A stretch of 64,000 nt of DNA from Eubacterium sp. OM08-24. GTDB taxonomy: Bacteria; Bacillota; Clostridia; Oscillospirales; Acutalibacteraceae. The translations under genes and the position numbers were made by a program. Numbering within the stretch: position 1 is the first letter of the stretch; every line of letters begins with the position of its first letter. This document shows, in pieces, positions 35,623 to 45,974 of this stretch. The notes below the pieces were generated by a model. That model was not told the origin of the DNA. It worked only from the letters and a program-made list of their open reading frames with translations, and did not search any database. Where the stretch lies: NCBI RefSeq assembly GCF_003438075.1, contig NZ_QSTA01000001.1:558001-622000 (forward strand). Reading direction: 5' to 3'.

Positions 35623-36645
35623 CTAAATACTGTCGATTGTATCTAATCTTTGCAAATCATTTATATTATATGAAGCGTTAGATCCGTTTTTGCTGTTATT
35701 TCGGTTAGAATACTTACTTTGATTAGAATCAAGCCTTTTCAAATCATCAACATTAAATATTCCGCTCGAATTCCAGCGTTTTAAAATTCCGTTTATGTAT
35801 CTGAAATCGCAGCTGCCCTTACTGTCTACACATCTTTCGTAAGCCTCTCTGAGCATTTCCGGCGAAAATTTCCACTCATTCACCCACAAATCAGCGTACT
35901 CCATCTGTTTTTTAGTAGGAGAGCCAAAATTTTTAAGACCGAAAGCCGCCGATACAACGGTAAAACTTTGGCTCGCCCTATGCGCCTGCTTAATTTTATT
36001 TTCGGCTGCCTCAATAGAAAACACTCCTGCATCTGACCAACGAACGCCTATGGTTTCTATTGCCCTAATATTTGATTTTCCTATGCTTATGCAATACTGA
36101 ATAAGCATAATAATTACCTCGGCAGGAAGTCCGCAGGTGTTTTTTAGCATCAATAATGAAGACGCATCGGAATTTGATATTGTTTTGCCTAAGGCTGTCT
36201 GTGCCTCATTTACAAGCATTTTAAATTCTTCGTCCACCGCAAGCTGCTGTGCAACATAAACATAATCGGGGCGCTGTGGTCTTACAGGAATATGCTGTGG
36301 CTGCTCCTCACGCTTTTCTGTGCTGATTTCGTTATTTATGCTTTCTGTCTGATTAGTTACAGTTTCCGTTTCAAAATTTTCCTGCTGTGCAGGTGCAATT
36401 TCTCCGTTGCTTTTGCAGAAAATTCCTTTCATAACCCAATATTCAACTGCCTCTGGAATATCGGTTTCGTTTACACCTGTCGCTCTGCTAATATCTTTCT
36501 CACTTACATCTTCGCCGCTGTGCCTTAAAAGATACAAAAGCACCTTTAATTTAACTCCGTCCGAAAACTTAAGTCCCTCATCAACAACAGATGACGGAAC
36601 GGCAAATATTGAATTCCAAGCTCCAAGATTAATTTTCATAGACAT
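35623..36645 (-). CDS. DnaD-domain replication-initiation protein
   Basis: 340 residues from the ATG preceded by GAGGT (7 bases). N-terminal winged helix (residues 5-90; VLLYLLRHSGEDVSEKDISRATG), acidic/Gln linker (about 95-145), DnaD-type C-terminal domain (about 150-300, with WVNEWKFSPEMLREAYERCVD and GSCDFRYINGILKRW). DnaD-like proteins help DnaA and the helicase loader at origins. Operon with the loader at 34614-35609. Confidence 0.88.
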   Translation of the reverse strand: MSMKINLGAWNSIFAVPSSVVDEGLKFSDGVKLKVLLYLLRHSGEDVSEKDISRATGVNETDIPEAVEYWVMKGIFCKSNGEIAPAQQENFETETVTNQTESINNEISTEKREEQPQHIPVRPQRPDYVYVAQQLAVDEEFKMLVNEAQTALGKTISNSDASSLLMLKNTCGLPAEVIIMLIQYCISIGKSNIRAIETIGVRWSDAGVFSIEAAENKIKQAHRASQSFTVVSAAFGLKNFGSPTKKQMEYADLWVNEWKFSPEMLREAYERCVDSKGSCDFRYINGILKRWNSSGIFNVDDLKRLDSNQSKYSNRNNSKNGSNASYNINDLQRLDTIDSI

Positions 36646-36797
36646 TTCATATACCTCTGACCAAATTTATTTATATCTTATCGTACCCATTATTATATCA
36701 CACTAATTTTAAAAATCGACACATATTTTAAAATTTTATGGATTTTTTAAAAGAAATATGTTAGAATACATTTGAAATGTTTTAAGGAGGTAATATT

Positions 36798-37049
36798 ATG
36801 AAATATACATACATCCCAAAGGGCGTTTGCTCAAGACAGATTAACCTTGAAATCAACAACGGTATTATTGATTCCTGCGAGTTTGTCGGCGGTTGTGCAG
36901 GCAACACTCAGGGCATTTGCGCACTTGTAAAAGGTATGGATGCTGAGGAGGCTGTAAAAAGACTTAAAGGTATTGACTGCCGAGGCAGAGGTACTTCTTG
37001 TCCTGACCAGCTTTCTTATGCTATTGAAGAGGCACTTGAGCTTGAATAA
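36798..37049 (+). CDS. TSCPD-domain protein (TIGR03905)
   Basis: 83 residues with the pattern PKGVCSRQI, GGCAGNTQGI and RGRGTSCPDQL, the TSCPD domain also found at ribonucleotide-reductase C-termini. Free-standing family members are common in clostridia and poorly studied; cysteines suggest metal binding or redox activity. AAGGAGG ribosome site; monocistronic, with its own strong terminator. Confidence 0.9.
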   Translation: MKYTYIPKGVCSRQINLEINNGIIDSCEFVGGCAGNTQGICALVKGMDAEEAVKRLKGIDCRGRGTSCPDQLSYAIEEALELE

Positions 37050-37084
37050 GCTAAAAGCCGATTTATAATTTAATATCAAAACTT

Positions 37085-37122
37085 AAAGCTCTCTTTATTT
37101 TGTGTAAAGAGAGCTTTGTTTT
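37085..37122 (+). terminator. Terminator after the TSCPD gene
   Basis: A perfect 13-bp stem (37085-37097 with 37105-37117) and GTTTTG tail. Confidence 0.88.
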
Positions 37123-37165
37123 GCTTTATTTTGTACCTAAAACGGCAATTAATTTAAAAGTGCAA

Positions 37166-37618
37166 TCAGTCTGCTTTAAAAGTGCCTGCCTCAATCTCGT
37201 CAATCATAGCAAGGCGCTTTAAATGTCTGTCGCCTTCTTCGGGAGTATTGAGGAAAATATCTGTAAACTTAACTGCGTCCTCTTCGCTTGTTACTCTGCC
37301 GCCCATGCAAAGAATATTTGCGTGGTTATGTCTGCGTGTCATTTCAGCGCAGAACTCATTGCTTACAACAGCCGCACGAATACCCTTGACCTTATTTGCA
37401 GCCATAGAAATACCTATGCCTGTGCCGCAGCAAAGAATACCAAGCTCACATTCACCGCTTGCAACTGCTGTTGCTACTTTGTAGCCATATACAGGATAAT
37501 CTACACTTTCTGTGCTGTAAGTACCAAAATCCTTATACTCAATACCCTTTTCGTCAAGATATTTTTTGATTGCGCAGATAAGGTTATATCCGCCGTGATC
37601 ACAACCGAGTGCTAACAT
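37166..37618 (-). CDS. rpiB: Ribose-5-phosphate isomerase B
   Basis: 150 residues. CDHGGYNL at the N-terminus, GILCCGTGIGISMAANK (about 60-76) and TRRHNHANILCMGGR match RpiB/LacAB; the active cysteine is in CGTG. It interconverts ribose-5-phosphate and ribulose-5-phosphate. It overlaps tsaB by 7 bases and is last in the fhs-tsaE-tsaB-rpiB operon. Confidence 0.95.
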   Translation of the reverse strand: MLALGCDHGGYNLICAIKKYLDEKGIEYKDFGTYSTESVDYPVYGYKVATAVASGECELGILCCGTGIGISMAANKVKGIRAAVVSNEFCAEMTRRHNHANILCMGGRVTSEEDAVKFTDIFLNTPEEGDRHLKRLAMIDEIEAGTFKAD

Positions 37619-38322
37619 TTCTTTTCCTCCATTTTCTTTTTAAGTTCTCTTTCAGCCTGTGGCAGTCTTAAATACATAGGCATTATCTCTGCCGCTGAAA
37701 GCACTTCCCCATTATTAAATTTTTCAATAGCTATTTCTGCTGTTGATGACGCTCTTTGAAATCTTACATTGATTGGTGCAAGCTCAACATTTGAGAGGGT
37801 TTCTTTCATTGCATTAAAGCAAAGCTCAGCGCCGTCACCCACAAGAATGATTCTTTCATTGTAGCCTTTAAGTTCTTCACAAAGCTCGGCAATAGATAAT
37901 GCTCTGTCCTTGCAAATCCTTTCAAGTTTTTCGCCGTCACACTTAAAAAGTGCGTTATACACCTGTGCACAGCGAGCGTCCATAACCGAGCAAATTATAC
38001 CTTTTGCAGACTGCAAATTATAGGCAAGGCTTTCAAGAGTAGATACCTCAATGCAAGGCAAATCATCGGCAAAAGCAAGTCCCTTTGCCGCAGCCACACC
38101 GATTCTAACGCCTGTAAATGACCCCGGCCCGCAGTTTACGGCAATAGCCGTAATGTCTGAGGTTTGCAAATTTGTATTTGTAAGCAGGCTTTCCACCATA
38201 GGCATAAGCGTCCTGCTGTGAGTGAGCTTTGTATTAATAAAGAACTCGCCTATTATTTTGTTTTCGTCACAAATTGCGGCTGACGCAGCTGTGGCGCTTG
38301 TATCTATTGCAAGAATTTTCAT
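37612..38322 (-). CDS. tsaB: tRNA threonylcarbamoyladenosine biosynthesis protein TsaB
   Basis: 236 residues of the ASKHA fold: ILAIDTSATAASAAI at the start, HSRTLMPMVESLL, and NCGPGSFTGVRIGVAAAKGLA, the TsaB hallmark. With TsaD and TsaE it forms the t6A enzyme on ANN-decoding tRNAs. ATG overlaps the tsaE stop as ATGA. tsaD is not in the window. Confidence 0.93.
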   Translation of the reverse strand: MKILAIDTSATAASAAICDENKIIGEFFINTKLTHSRTLMPMVESLLTNTNLQTSDITAIAVNCGPGSFTGVRIGVAAAKGLAFADDLPCIEVSTLESLAYNLQSAKGIICSVMDARCAQVYNALFKCDGEKLERICKDRALSIAELCEELKGYNERIILVGDGAELCFNAMKETLSNVELAPINVRFQRASSTAEIAIEKFNNGEVLSAAEIMPMYLRLPQAERELKKKMEEKKC

Positions 38323-38744
38323 TGCAGATCAACACCTTCAATTTCAAAAATTCTGTCATCATCATTTTCGCCCTTGCTGATTCTTATTTTAATGCAGTCA
38401 GCAGGCAAAGCCTCTTCTATATTTTCGCTCCATTCAATTATGATTATGCCGTTGTCTATATAATCAAAAAAGCCTGTTGAATACAAATCGTCCCAGGTGT
38501 TGACACGATACATATCAAAGTGGAAAATATTAAACTTGCCAGAATATTCATTAACAAGAGCAAATGTAGGGCTTGAAACATTTTCTCCTGCTCCGAGCGC
38601 ACCGGCAAGCCCTCTTGTAAAGGCAGTCTTACCCATACCAAGACCGCCAAAAAGGGCAATTACCTCTGTACCGCACAATTTTTCGGCAATTTTTGCACCG
38701 AGTGCCTCTGTTTCCTGTGCGTTATGAGTATTTATAGTAATCAT
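38319..38744 (-). CDS. tsaE: tRNA threonylcarbamoyladenosine biosynthesis ATPase TsaE
   Basis: 141 residues, Walker A GGLGMGKTAFTRGLA and SPTFALVNEY, then HFDMYR, the family pattern. TsaE binds the TsaBD complex and hydrolyses ATP for t6A synthesis. Start overlaps the fhs stop by one base (TGATG). Confidence 0.94.
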   Translation of the reverse strand: MITINTHNAQETEALGAKIAEKLCGTEVIALFGGLGMGKTAFTRGLAGALGAGENVSSPTFALVNEYSGKFNIFHFDMYRVNTWDDLYSTGFFDYIDNGIIIIEWSENIEEALPADCIKIRISKGENDDDRIFEIEGVDLQ

Positions 38745-40411
38745 CAGAATAAACCGTTAATTTTACCCTCGGCTGTAACATCAATTTTCTCTGCCGAAGG
38801 AACTTTTGGAAGACCCGGCATTGTCATAATGTCGCCTGTATATACAACTACAAAGCCTGCACCGTTAGAGAGTGTAAGATTTTTAACTGTGATTTCAAAA
38901 TCCTTTGGAGCTCCGAGGAGTGTTGGGTCATCAGAAAGAGAATACTGTGTTTTTGCAATACATACAGGGAGCTTATCTCCGCCGAGTGTCTGAATCTGCT
39001 TTAATGCTTTTTCAGCAGCCTTTGTATAATTTACTCTTGACGCACCGTAAATTGTCTTTGCAATCTTGTCAACCTTTTCTTTAATTGTAAGGTCGTTTGA
39101 ATAGATAGGAGCAAAATCGGCAGGCTTTTCGCAAGCCTCTACTACCTTTTTAGCAAGCTCTGTGCCGCCTTCGCCGCCCTTAGAGAATACATTTGAAAGG
39201 GCAAAGTCTGCGCCCTTAGACTTGCAGTAGCTCTCAATAAATTCAAGCTCCTCTGCTGTATCTGTACCAAACTGGTTGATAGCAACAACAACAGGAACAC
39301 CGTATTTTCTCATATTGTCAATGTGAACGCCGAGGTTTTCAATACCCTTTTTAAGAGCCTCAAGATTTTCTTTTGAAACCTCTGTCTTTGGCACACCGCC
39401 GTTATATTTTAATGCACGACAGGTAGCAACTATTACAACGGCAGACGGAGTAAGACCTGCGTATCTGCACTTGATGTCAAAGAACTTTTCAGCGCCGAGG
39501 TCAGAGCCAAAGCCTGCCTCTGTAATGCAGTAATCGCCGAGCTTTAATGCGAGCTTGGTAGCACGAACACTGTTGCAGCCATGAGCGATATTTGCGAACG
39601 GGCCGCCATGCATAATAGCCGGAGTGCCCTCAAGTGTCTGAACGAGGTTAGGCTTGATTGCATCTTTAAGAAGTGCTGTCATAGCGCCGTCAGCTTTAAT
39701 ATCTTTTGCGTAAACAGGCTCGCCTGCGTATGTGTAAGCGATAAGAATATTGCCGAGTCTTTTCTTTAAATCTGAAATATCGTCTGCAAGGCAAAGAATA
39801 GCCATAACCTCAGATGCAACAGTGATAATAAAGTGGTCTTCTCTCGGAACACCGTTTACTCTGCCGCCAAGACCTACAACAATATTTCTCAAAGCTCTGT
39901 CATTCATATCAAGACATCTCTTAATGAGGATCTGACGAGGGTCAATGCCGAGTACATTGCCCTGCTGAATGTGGTTGTCAAGCATAGCGCAACAAAGATT
40001 GTTTGCTGAAGTAATTGCGTGCATATCACCTGTAAAATGAAGGTTGATATCCTCCATAGGCAATACCTGAGCATAACCGCCGCCGGCAGCACCGCCCTTA
40101 ATACCGAATACAGGGCCGAGTGAAGGCTCTCTGAGTGCGATAACAGCCTTTTTGCCAATTTTAGCCATAGCCTGACCAAGACCGGCAGAAGTAGTTGTTT
40201 TACCCTCTCCGGCAGGTGTAGGGTTGATAGCTGTTACAAGAATAAGCTTTCCGTCCGGCTCATTCTCAAGTCTTTCGGCAAGCTCATCCGAAAGCTTTGC
40301 CTTGTATTTACCGTAAAAATCGAGTTCGTCCTCTTTAATTCCGATCTGTGCGGCAACCTCTTTGATAGGCAGTAAGGTCGCAGCCTGAGCGATTTCAATA
40401 TCACTTAACAT
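38744..40411 (-). CDS. fhs: Formate-tetrahydrofolate ligase
   Basis: 555 residues. [18 protein letters not shown] is the ATP/formyl-phosphate site, and [22 protein letters not shown] is the family signature. It makes 10-formyl-THF from formate, feeding purine synthesis and possibly the Wood-Ljungdahl methyl branch. First gene of the operon that continues to tsaE, tsaB and rpiB. Confidence 0.96.
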   Translation of the reverse strand: MLSDIEIAQAATLLPIKEVAAQIGIKEDELDFYGKYKAKLSDELAERLENEPDGKLILVTAINPTPAGEGKTTTSAGLGQAMAKIGKKAVIALREPSLGPVFGIKGGAAGGGYAQVLPMEDINLHFTGDMHAITSANNLCCAMLDNHIQQGNVLGIDPRQILIKRCLDMNDRALRNIVVGLGGRVNGVPREDHFIITVASEVMAILCLADDISDLKKRLGNILIAYTYAGEPVYAKDIKADGAMTALLKDAIKPNLVQTLEGTPAIMHGGPFANIAHGCNSVRATKLALKLGDYCITEAGFGSDLGAEKFFDIKCRYAGLTPSAVVIVATCRALKYNGGVPKTEVSKENLEALKKGIENLGVHIDNMRKYGVPVVVAINQFGTDTAEELEFIESYCKSKGADFALSNVFSKGGEGGTELAKKVVEACEKPADFAPIYSNDLTIKEKVDKIAKTIYGASRVNYTKAAEKALKQIQTLGGDKLPVCIAKTQYSLSDDPTLLGAPKDFEITVKNLTLSNGAGFVVVYTGDIMTMPGLPKVPSAEKIDVTAEGKINGLF

Positions 40412-40600
40412 ATTGAAAATACCTCCGTCTAAATATATTTCTTTAATTATAACAAAATAATCGGTCGCTATTATTCTAATATGTAATTATTTTTTACAAT
40501 AAAATGCAATTTACACCGCTTTTTGCACTGTTATTTAAAATTAGTTCAATAAAACCATAGTTTTGAGATTACTATATCAAATTAAAATGAATTTCAAAAA

Positions 40601-40891
40601 TTATTTTTTCTCCTCATTTTTACGCTCTTTCAACCATTTGAATTCCATTCTTAAGTCATGTATATTATCCTTAAAACATTCTATGGTTATGCGAGCAAAC
40701 AAATAAGTGAGAGCTATCCCAAGCACTGCGATAAAAGCAATCATAAGAATTAATGATATTAATGAAGATATATCGTCAAAGCCTTGATTAACAAGTGTAC
40801 TAATGCCAAGAACAGTTCCTAAAGCACATAATAGGACTTGACCAAAATACACTATATATTTAAACACAAAAAATAATATTTTTTTAGCCAA
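40601..40891 (-). CDS. Small two-helix membrane protein
   Basis: About 96 residues from a TTG at 40891 (AGGAGG, 9 bases before); the ATG at 40909 lies in the ribosome site. Two hydrophobic segments (about 4-30 and 42-66) and a charged C-terminus (DLRMEFKWLKERKNEEKK) facing the cytosol. Family not recognised. It lies between cca and fhs, same strand; the 190-base gap to fhs has no clear feature. Confidence 0.6.
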   Translation of the reverse strand: MAKKILFFVFKYIVYFGQVLLCALGTVLGISTLVNQGFDDISSLISLILMIAFIAVLGIALTYLFARITIECFKDNIHDLRMEFKWLKERKNEEKK

Positions 40892-40953
40892 TGCAAACGA
40901 CCTCCTCATACTGTAAAAGACAAACTATAAGAGCACAAATCCATAGCGTAAAA

Positions 40954-42291
40954 TTAAAGACTATTAATCTCTTTTGCCTTTTGTATAAGAATTGAGTTTT
41001 TATTTTCAAGCGTTTCGTCCATTACCATACCAAGCAGTTTATTAAGGGTTTCGCCGATTTGTTTTCCATCGGTTATTCCCATTTTAATTAAGTCGTGACC
41101 GTTAATGTCAAGCTGTTTTAATGTAAAGCAATCCTTTCCTTTTACGATTTCATCAAACGACTTGCAAGCCAAGTTGAATTTTTCGAGCTTTTCATCTCGC
41201 TTATACATTGACTGCGCCATTAGGTCGGCATACTGTACCTTTAACAAACGGCGCATATTTGTTTCACCGATTTTATTCATAACACGCCTAATCTGCGGTT
41301 TACTGCCTGTAAGTCTTACATCATGATAGGCAATCAATGTTACGCAATCATCAATAAACTCTCGTGGATATTTCAATCTTTCAAGAATTTGACGAGCCAT
41401 TACAGCGCTGAATTTAGGGTGTCCTTTAAAATGCGACGTTCCGTCAGGATCTTTTTTGCAAGCCATAGGTTTGCCTAAATCGTGCAAAAGCATTGTAATT
41501 CTCAAAAGCGGTTCCGGGTCGATATTTGTCATTGCGCAGGTGGTATGCCGCCACAAGGTTTTATTGTGGTGCGGTGTGTGCTGCTCATAGCCAAACATAA
41601 TGGTTATTTCAGGCAAAAATTCAGCAAACACGGTTTTAAATCTTCGCAAAATATACTCGCAGCTTTCTCCGCACACAAGTTTATTAAACTCGGATACAAT
41701 GCGTTCGGCAGCAATGTTTTTCAAAAGATTTTTACATTCAAATATTGCTTGCGCAGTGTGCTTTTCTATTGCCATATTATAGCAAGACGCAAAGCGCAAG
41801 GCTCGCATAATACGCAGTGCGTCCTCATTAAAACGCAAAACAGGATTGCCCACGCAGCGCACTGCCATTAATTCAAGGTCATACGCACCGTCAAACGGGT
41901 CAACAAGACCCGTGCGTTCGCTGTAAGCCATGGCATTCACCGTAAAATCCCGCCGTGAAAGGTCGGTTATTAAATCATCTGTAAATTCTACATTTTCGGG
42001 GTGACGGTTATCAAAATATTCTCCGTCAATGCGAAAGGTTGTGATTTCATACACAACACTGTTTACCACAACAGATACAGTGCCATGCTTTATGCCGGTA
42101 TCAAAGGTATGAAAATCTTGAAAAATTCTGAGAATATCGGTTGGCAAAGCATTTGTGCAAATATCCCAATCGTTAGGCTCTTTTTGAAGTAACGAATCAC
42201 GCACACATCCGCCGACTGCATAAGCTGAAAAGCCGTTTCTCTCAATTCTGTCAATTATCATTCTTACATCAACAGGCATTTTGATTTTCAT
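40954..42291 (-). CDS. cca: CCA-adding tRNA nucleotidyltransferase
   Basis: 445 residues from ATG 42291 (GGGGTTGAGGG before it). Class II nucleotidyltransferase head: YAVGGCVRDSLL and DWDICTNA carry the catalytic GG/DxD motif, and FDNRHPENVEFTDDLITDLSRRDFTVNAMAY follows, then an HD-type C-terminal domain (LHDLGKP). Adds or repairs CCA at tRNA 3' ends. Follows the P-type ATPase gene by 16 bases. Confidence 0.92.
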   Translation of the reverse strand: MKIKMPVDVRMIIDRIERNGFSAYAVGGCVRDSLLQKEPNDWDICTNALPTDILRIFQDFHTFDTGIKHGTVSVVVNSVVYEITTFRIDGEYFDNRHPENVEFTDDLITDLSRRDFTVNAMAYSERTGLVDPFDGAYDLELMAVRCVGNPVLRFNEDALRIMRALRFASCYNMAIEKHTAQAIFECKNLLKNIAAERIVSEFNKLVCGESCEYILRRFKTVFAEFLPEITIMFGYEQHTPHHNKTLWRHTTCAMTNIDPEPLLRITMLLHDLGKPMACKKDPDGTSHFKGHPKFSAVMARQILERLKYPREFIDDCVTLIAYHDVRLTGSKPQIRRVMNKIGETNMRRLLKVQYADLMAQSMYKRDEKLEKFNLACKSFDEIVKGKDCFTLKQLDINGHDLIKMGITDGKQIGETLNKLLGMVMDETLENKNSILIQKAKEINSL

Positions 42292-42307
42292 ACCCTCAAC
42301 CCCTTTC

Positions 42308-44641
42308 TTAGTTTTTATATTTATTTTTATTTTTTTCAATCAGCTTTTCTGCATAATTATACAGAAGATTGAAAAGCACAATAGTAAATGCCGATAATAA
42401 GCCGAAAAGAATTAATCCGTCAACCGAAAGCCATACAAGCGAGAAAAATCCGGCAAAGAAAACGCATCCAAGCACGATGCCGACAAAAGAAACCGCAAGC
42501 ATGGCAATTCTGAGTGCATTAAACGGATAGGAAAGTCTTAAAATAAGCATATATGCACAAAGCGCTGTCATATATACGCAAATTGTAGAATATTCATCAG
42601 GCGCAAGTGTGGTAAATTTTGTAATTATAGCCATTCCGATAATATTCAGAACGGTGCAAAATGCCGCAGGAACGGCTCTTGCAATAATATTGTAGGTAAA
42701 ATTGCCTTTGATTCTGTTTTTATTTGGCTGTAAAGCAAGTACAAACGACGGCAATCCTACTGTCAGAGCGCCTACAAGTGAAAAATGTATTGGCTCGAAC
42801 GGATATGGCATATGGAAAAACACAAAGAATACAGAAAGTATAATGGTATAAATTGTTTTTACAATATACAGAGCAGAACTTTGCTCAAGGTTATTGATTG
42901 TTCGTCTGCCCTCTGCCACTACACCCGGCATAGATGCAAAGTCGTTATTAACAAGTACAAGCTGTGAAACATTCCTTGCCGCATCACTTCCTGCCGCCAT
43001 TGCGATTGAGCAATCTGCTTCCTTGAGTGCAAGAACATCATTTACACCGTCACCTGTCATAGCAACAGAGTGACCGTTTTTCTTTAGCGCAAGCACAAGC
43101 TGCTTTTTCTGCTGAGGTGTAACTCTGCCGAACACACTGCAGGTTTCAGCAGCCTTTTCAAGCTCTTCCTGCGTTTTTACGGTTGTCATATCAACTGCAT
43201 TTTCAGCGCCGAGAATACCTGTATCCTTGGCAATATTCTGAACGGTTTTCACGCTGTCGCCCGATATAACCTTTAGAGCAACTCCCTGCTCCTTAAAGTA
43301 ATTTATAGTTTCATTTACATTTTCTCTCAGCTTATCTTTAATAAGCACAACGGCAAGCGGTGTAATGTCATCCGGCAAGCCGTTATTAAGAGATTTATCG
43401 GTAGACGCAAGCACGATAATTCGTACTGTATCTTTAATGTTTTCAATAGTTTTGAAAAGGTCTTTATACTTTTCTTTGTCTTTAAAAATAAACTCTGCCG
43501 CACCGATTATATAAGATTTGCCGTTGTCAAATTCTCCGCCCGACCATTTGGTTTCTGAGGAAAAGGCATAGAATTTTTTACAGCCTATATGCTTTTCATT
43601 CTTAACATATTTTTCGATTGCAAGCAAGGTAGCGTTTTTATCCTCGGAAAAATATGCAATTGATGCAAGCGCCGCAGTGATTTCATCTTTATTATTCAAA
43701 GGGATAATATCGGTTACATTCATTTCGTCTGTGGTGAGTGTGCCCGTTTTATCAAGGCAAAGCACATCTACCCTTGCAAGGGTTTCTATGCAATACATTT
43801 CCTGCACAAGCACCTTTTTTCTTGACAGTCTTATAATAGAAACGGCAAGAACAGAACTTGTAAGCAAAATCATTCCCTTTGGAATCATACCGAGCAATGC
43901 CGCAACTGTGCTTACAACAGTAGCCTGCAAGTTGCCGTCATTAATACCAAACTGTCTGATAAAGAAAGCGATACCGATTGGGAAAAGAATAAAAGTACAA
44001 ATTTTTATAATTAAATTAAACGAGCGCAGAATTTCAGAATTAACTTTCTTTATGTACTTTGCCTCGTTATTGATTTTTGCGGCATAACAATCCGCACCGA
44101 CCTTATCGGCTTTTGCGTAACATTTGCCAAGGCTGATAAAACTGCCCGAAAGCAATTCATCACCTGCATTTTTTTCTATAAGGTTTGATTCACCTGTAAG
44201 CAGGCTCTCGTTGACCTTGCACTCGCCCTCGCAGACTATGCAGTCGGCAGGAATTTGAGAACCTCTCGACAAAACGATGAGATCGTCCTGCACTATTTCC
44301 TCACGACTGATTTCGCACTCTGCGCCGTCACGCACAACGGTTACTTTCTTTTCAGAAAGAATTGTCAGCTTATCTACACTTTTCTTTGAGCGGATTTCCT
44401 GCACAATACCGATTGTAGTATTGGCTATCATAATTCCGATAAAAAGCATATTTTTGTATGAGCCTACAAACGCAAGTGCTACAAGCAAAACCAAATTTAT
44501 TGCGTTAAACAGTGTGCAGATATTATCTCTGAAAATTCTGCCGATTGATTTTGTTCTGATATTTGAGGTAACATTTACCTTTCCCTCAGATATTCTCTGA
44601 CTTACCTGTTGAGAAGTAAGTCCTTTTAAATTAGTTGCCAT
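42308..44641 (-). CDS. P-type cation-transporting ATPase
   Basis: 777 residues with N-terminal and membrane helices. TGES (actuator), DKTGTLT (phosphorylation Asp about residue 299), MTGDGVNDVLALKEADCSIAM (hinge) are present. In TM4 it reads GMIPKGM where classical calcium or magnesium pumps have PEGL, so ion specificity is unclear; resembles the YfgQ-like exporters. It moves a cation across the membrane using ATP. Followed by cca. Confidence 0.92.
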   Translation of the reverse strand: MATNLKGLTSQQVSQRISEGKVNVTSNIRTKSIGRIFRDNICTLFNAINLVLLVALAFVGSYKNMLFIGIMIANTTIGIVQEIRSKKSVDKLTILSEKKVTVVRDGAECEISREEIVQDDLIVLSRGSQIPADCIVCEGECKVNESLLTGESNLIEKNAGDELLSGSFISLGKCYAKADKVGADCYAAKINNEAKYIKKVNSEILRSFNLIIKICTFILFPIGIAFFIRQFGINDGNLQATVVSTVAALLGMIPKGMILLTSSVLAVSIIRLSRKKVLVQEMYCIETLARVDVLCLDKTGTLTTDEMNVTDIIPLNNKDEITAALASIAYFSEDKNATLLAIEKYVKNEKHIGCKKFYAFSSETKWSGGEFDNGKSYIIGAAEFIFKDKEKYKDLFKTIENIKDTVRIIVLASTDKSLNNGLPDDITPLAVVLIKDKLRENVNETINYFKEQGVALKVISGDSVKTVQNIAKDTGILGAENAVDMTTVKTQEELEKAAETCSVFGRVTPQQKKQLVLALKKNGHSVAMTGDGVNDVLALKEADCSIAMAAGSDAARNVSQLVLVNNDFASMPGVVAEGRRTINNLEQSSALYIVKTIYTIILSVFFVFFHMPYPFEPIHFSLVGALTVGLPSFVLALQPNKNRIKGNFTYNIIARAVPAAFCTVLNIIGMAIITKFTTLAPDEYSTICVYMTALCAYMLILRLSYPFNALRIAMLAVSFVGIVLGCVFFAGFFSLVWLSVDGLILFGLLSAFTIVLFNLLYNYAEKLIEKNKNKYKN

Positions 44642-44815
44642 TTAAAATCCTTCCTATGTAATTATGTTTAATTTATAAAAATAATTACATTTTGCGCTTA
44701 ATAACCCGATAAATCAAGTTTTCACTGCCAAATATTATTTTAATATTTTAAATAAGATGTTTTCTTATATTATAAATGCAAAAACTAAGATTGGCAACGG
44801 AAAGAAGGTGGTTTT

Positions 44816-45826
44816 TTGAAATTTTTTGAAAAATTTTTATCAGTTGCCCTGACAGCTATTATTTCCGTTTCAGCCGCCTGTATTCCCTGCAACAGCGGAG
44901 AACTGCCCGAATATGTATATCTCGGCGGCGAACCGTTTGGACTTAAAATGTATGCAGACGGCGTAATGATAGTAAATCTTGAAAGCTATTTTGACGGTTA
45001 CAGATATGTTTGTCCTGCCAAAGAGGGCGGTTTAAAGGAAAGTGATATAATAAAGGAAATTAACGGAACGGAAATTACAAGCAATGAAACCCTGCGTGAA
45101 GTCACGCTTAATTCCTGCGGAGAAACACTTGATGTAACCTTTGTGCGAGATAACAAAACGCTCAGCAAGCAAATTACACCTGTAAAAAATACGGCAGGCA
45201 ATTATCTTATCGGCGCATGGGTGCGTGACAGCAGTGCAGGAATAGGCACTGTAACCTATTATAACAGCGGTGAAAATTATTTTGCAGGTCTTGGTCATGG
45301 CATTTGCGATTGCGACACCTGCACTCTTATGCCGCTTGCGTCAGGTGAGGCTGTTGTGGCCGAAATAAGCAGTGTAACAAAGAGCAAAAATGGCAATCCG
45401 GGAAGTCTGAACGGATATTTTTCCGACAGAACTATTGGAGAAATGCTAAAAAACAGCGAAATCGGCATTTACGGTTCTTATAATAATTCGCTGATTGAAA
45501 GCAAAAACAAGATAGAGGTTGCCGACAAATCTGAGATAAAAACAGGCAAAGCAACCGTTTATACTACAATCAGCGGAAACAGTCCGCAGGCATACGAAAT
45601 TGAAATAACAAGTATTAGCCGCAATGAAAATTCCAACGAAAGTTTTACAATTAAAGTTACAGACAGCCGACTGCTTGAGCAAACAGGCGGCATTGTGCAA
45701 GGTATGAGCGGAAGTCCTATTGTAATGAACGGAAAGCTGATTGGTGCGGTTACCCATGTGTTTATAAACTCTGTAAACGAGGGGTACGGAATATATGTCG
45801 GCAAAATGATAGAAAATTATCAATAA
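44816..45826 (+). CDS. spoIVB: SpoIVB peptidase (S55)
   Basis: 336 residues from a TTG start (AAGGTGG, 4 bases before). N-terminal membrane anchor (about 8-28), a PDZ domain (about 55-120, KEGGLKESDIIKEINGTEI) and the S55 peptidase with GLGHGI (catalytic His) and GMSGSPIV (catalytic Ser). In sporulation it cleaves SpoIVFA to activate sigma-K processing. Lies directly before spo0A, as in most clostridia. Confidence 0.94.
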   Translation: MKFFEKFLSVALTAIISVSAACIPCNSGELPEYVYLGGEPFGLKMYADGVMIVNLESYFDGYRYVCPAKEGGLKESDIIKEINGTEITSNETLREVTLNSCGETLDVTFVRDNKTLSKQITPVKNTAGNYLIGAWVRDSSAGIGTVTYYNSGENYFAGLGHGICDCDTCTLMPLASGEAVVAEISSVTKSKNGNPGSLNGYFSDRTIGEMLKNSEIGIYGSYNNSLIESKNKIEVADKSEIKTGKATVYTTISGNSPQAYEIEITSISRNENSNESFTIKVTDSRLLEQTGGIVQGMSGSPIVMNGKLIGAVTHVFINSVNEGYGIYVGKMIENYQ

Positions 45827-45911
45827 ATGCTAATTTTTGTCATTCTTTAGCAGTTAATTATTTTAACTAAAAAAATTTGCTTTTTTATCGAAATTTTTTG
45901 CGTGGAAAGTA

Positions 45912-45943
45912 TTGCCAAATTTACCATTTTATGGTAATATAAT
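45912..45943 (+). promoter_or_regulatory. spo0A promoter with palindrome in the spacer
   Basis: TTGCCA (45912-45917) is followed 17 bases on by TAATAT or 20 on by TATAAT. The perfect 7-bp palindrome TTACCAT/ATGGTAA (45921-45927 with 45931-45937) fills the spacer and could be an operator. Confidence 0.55.
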
Positions 45944-45974
45944 CTCACAGAATAATTACTGGGGGAAATTATCA

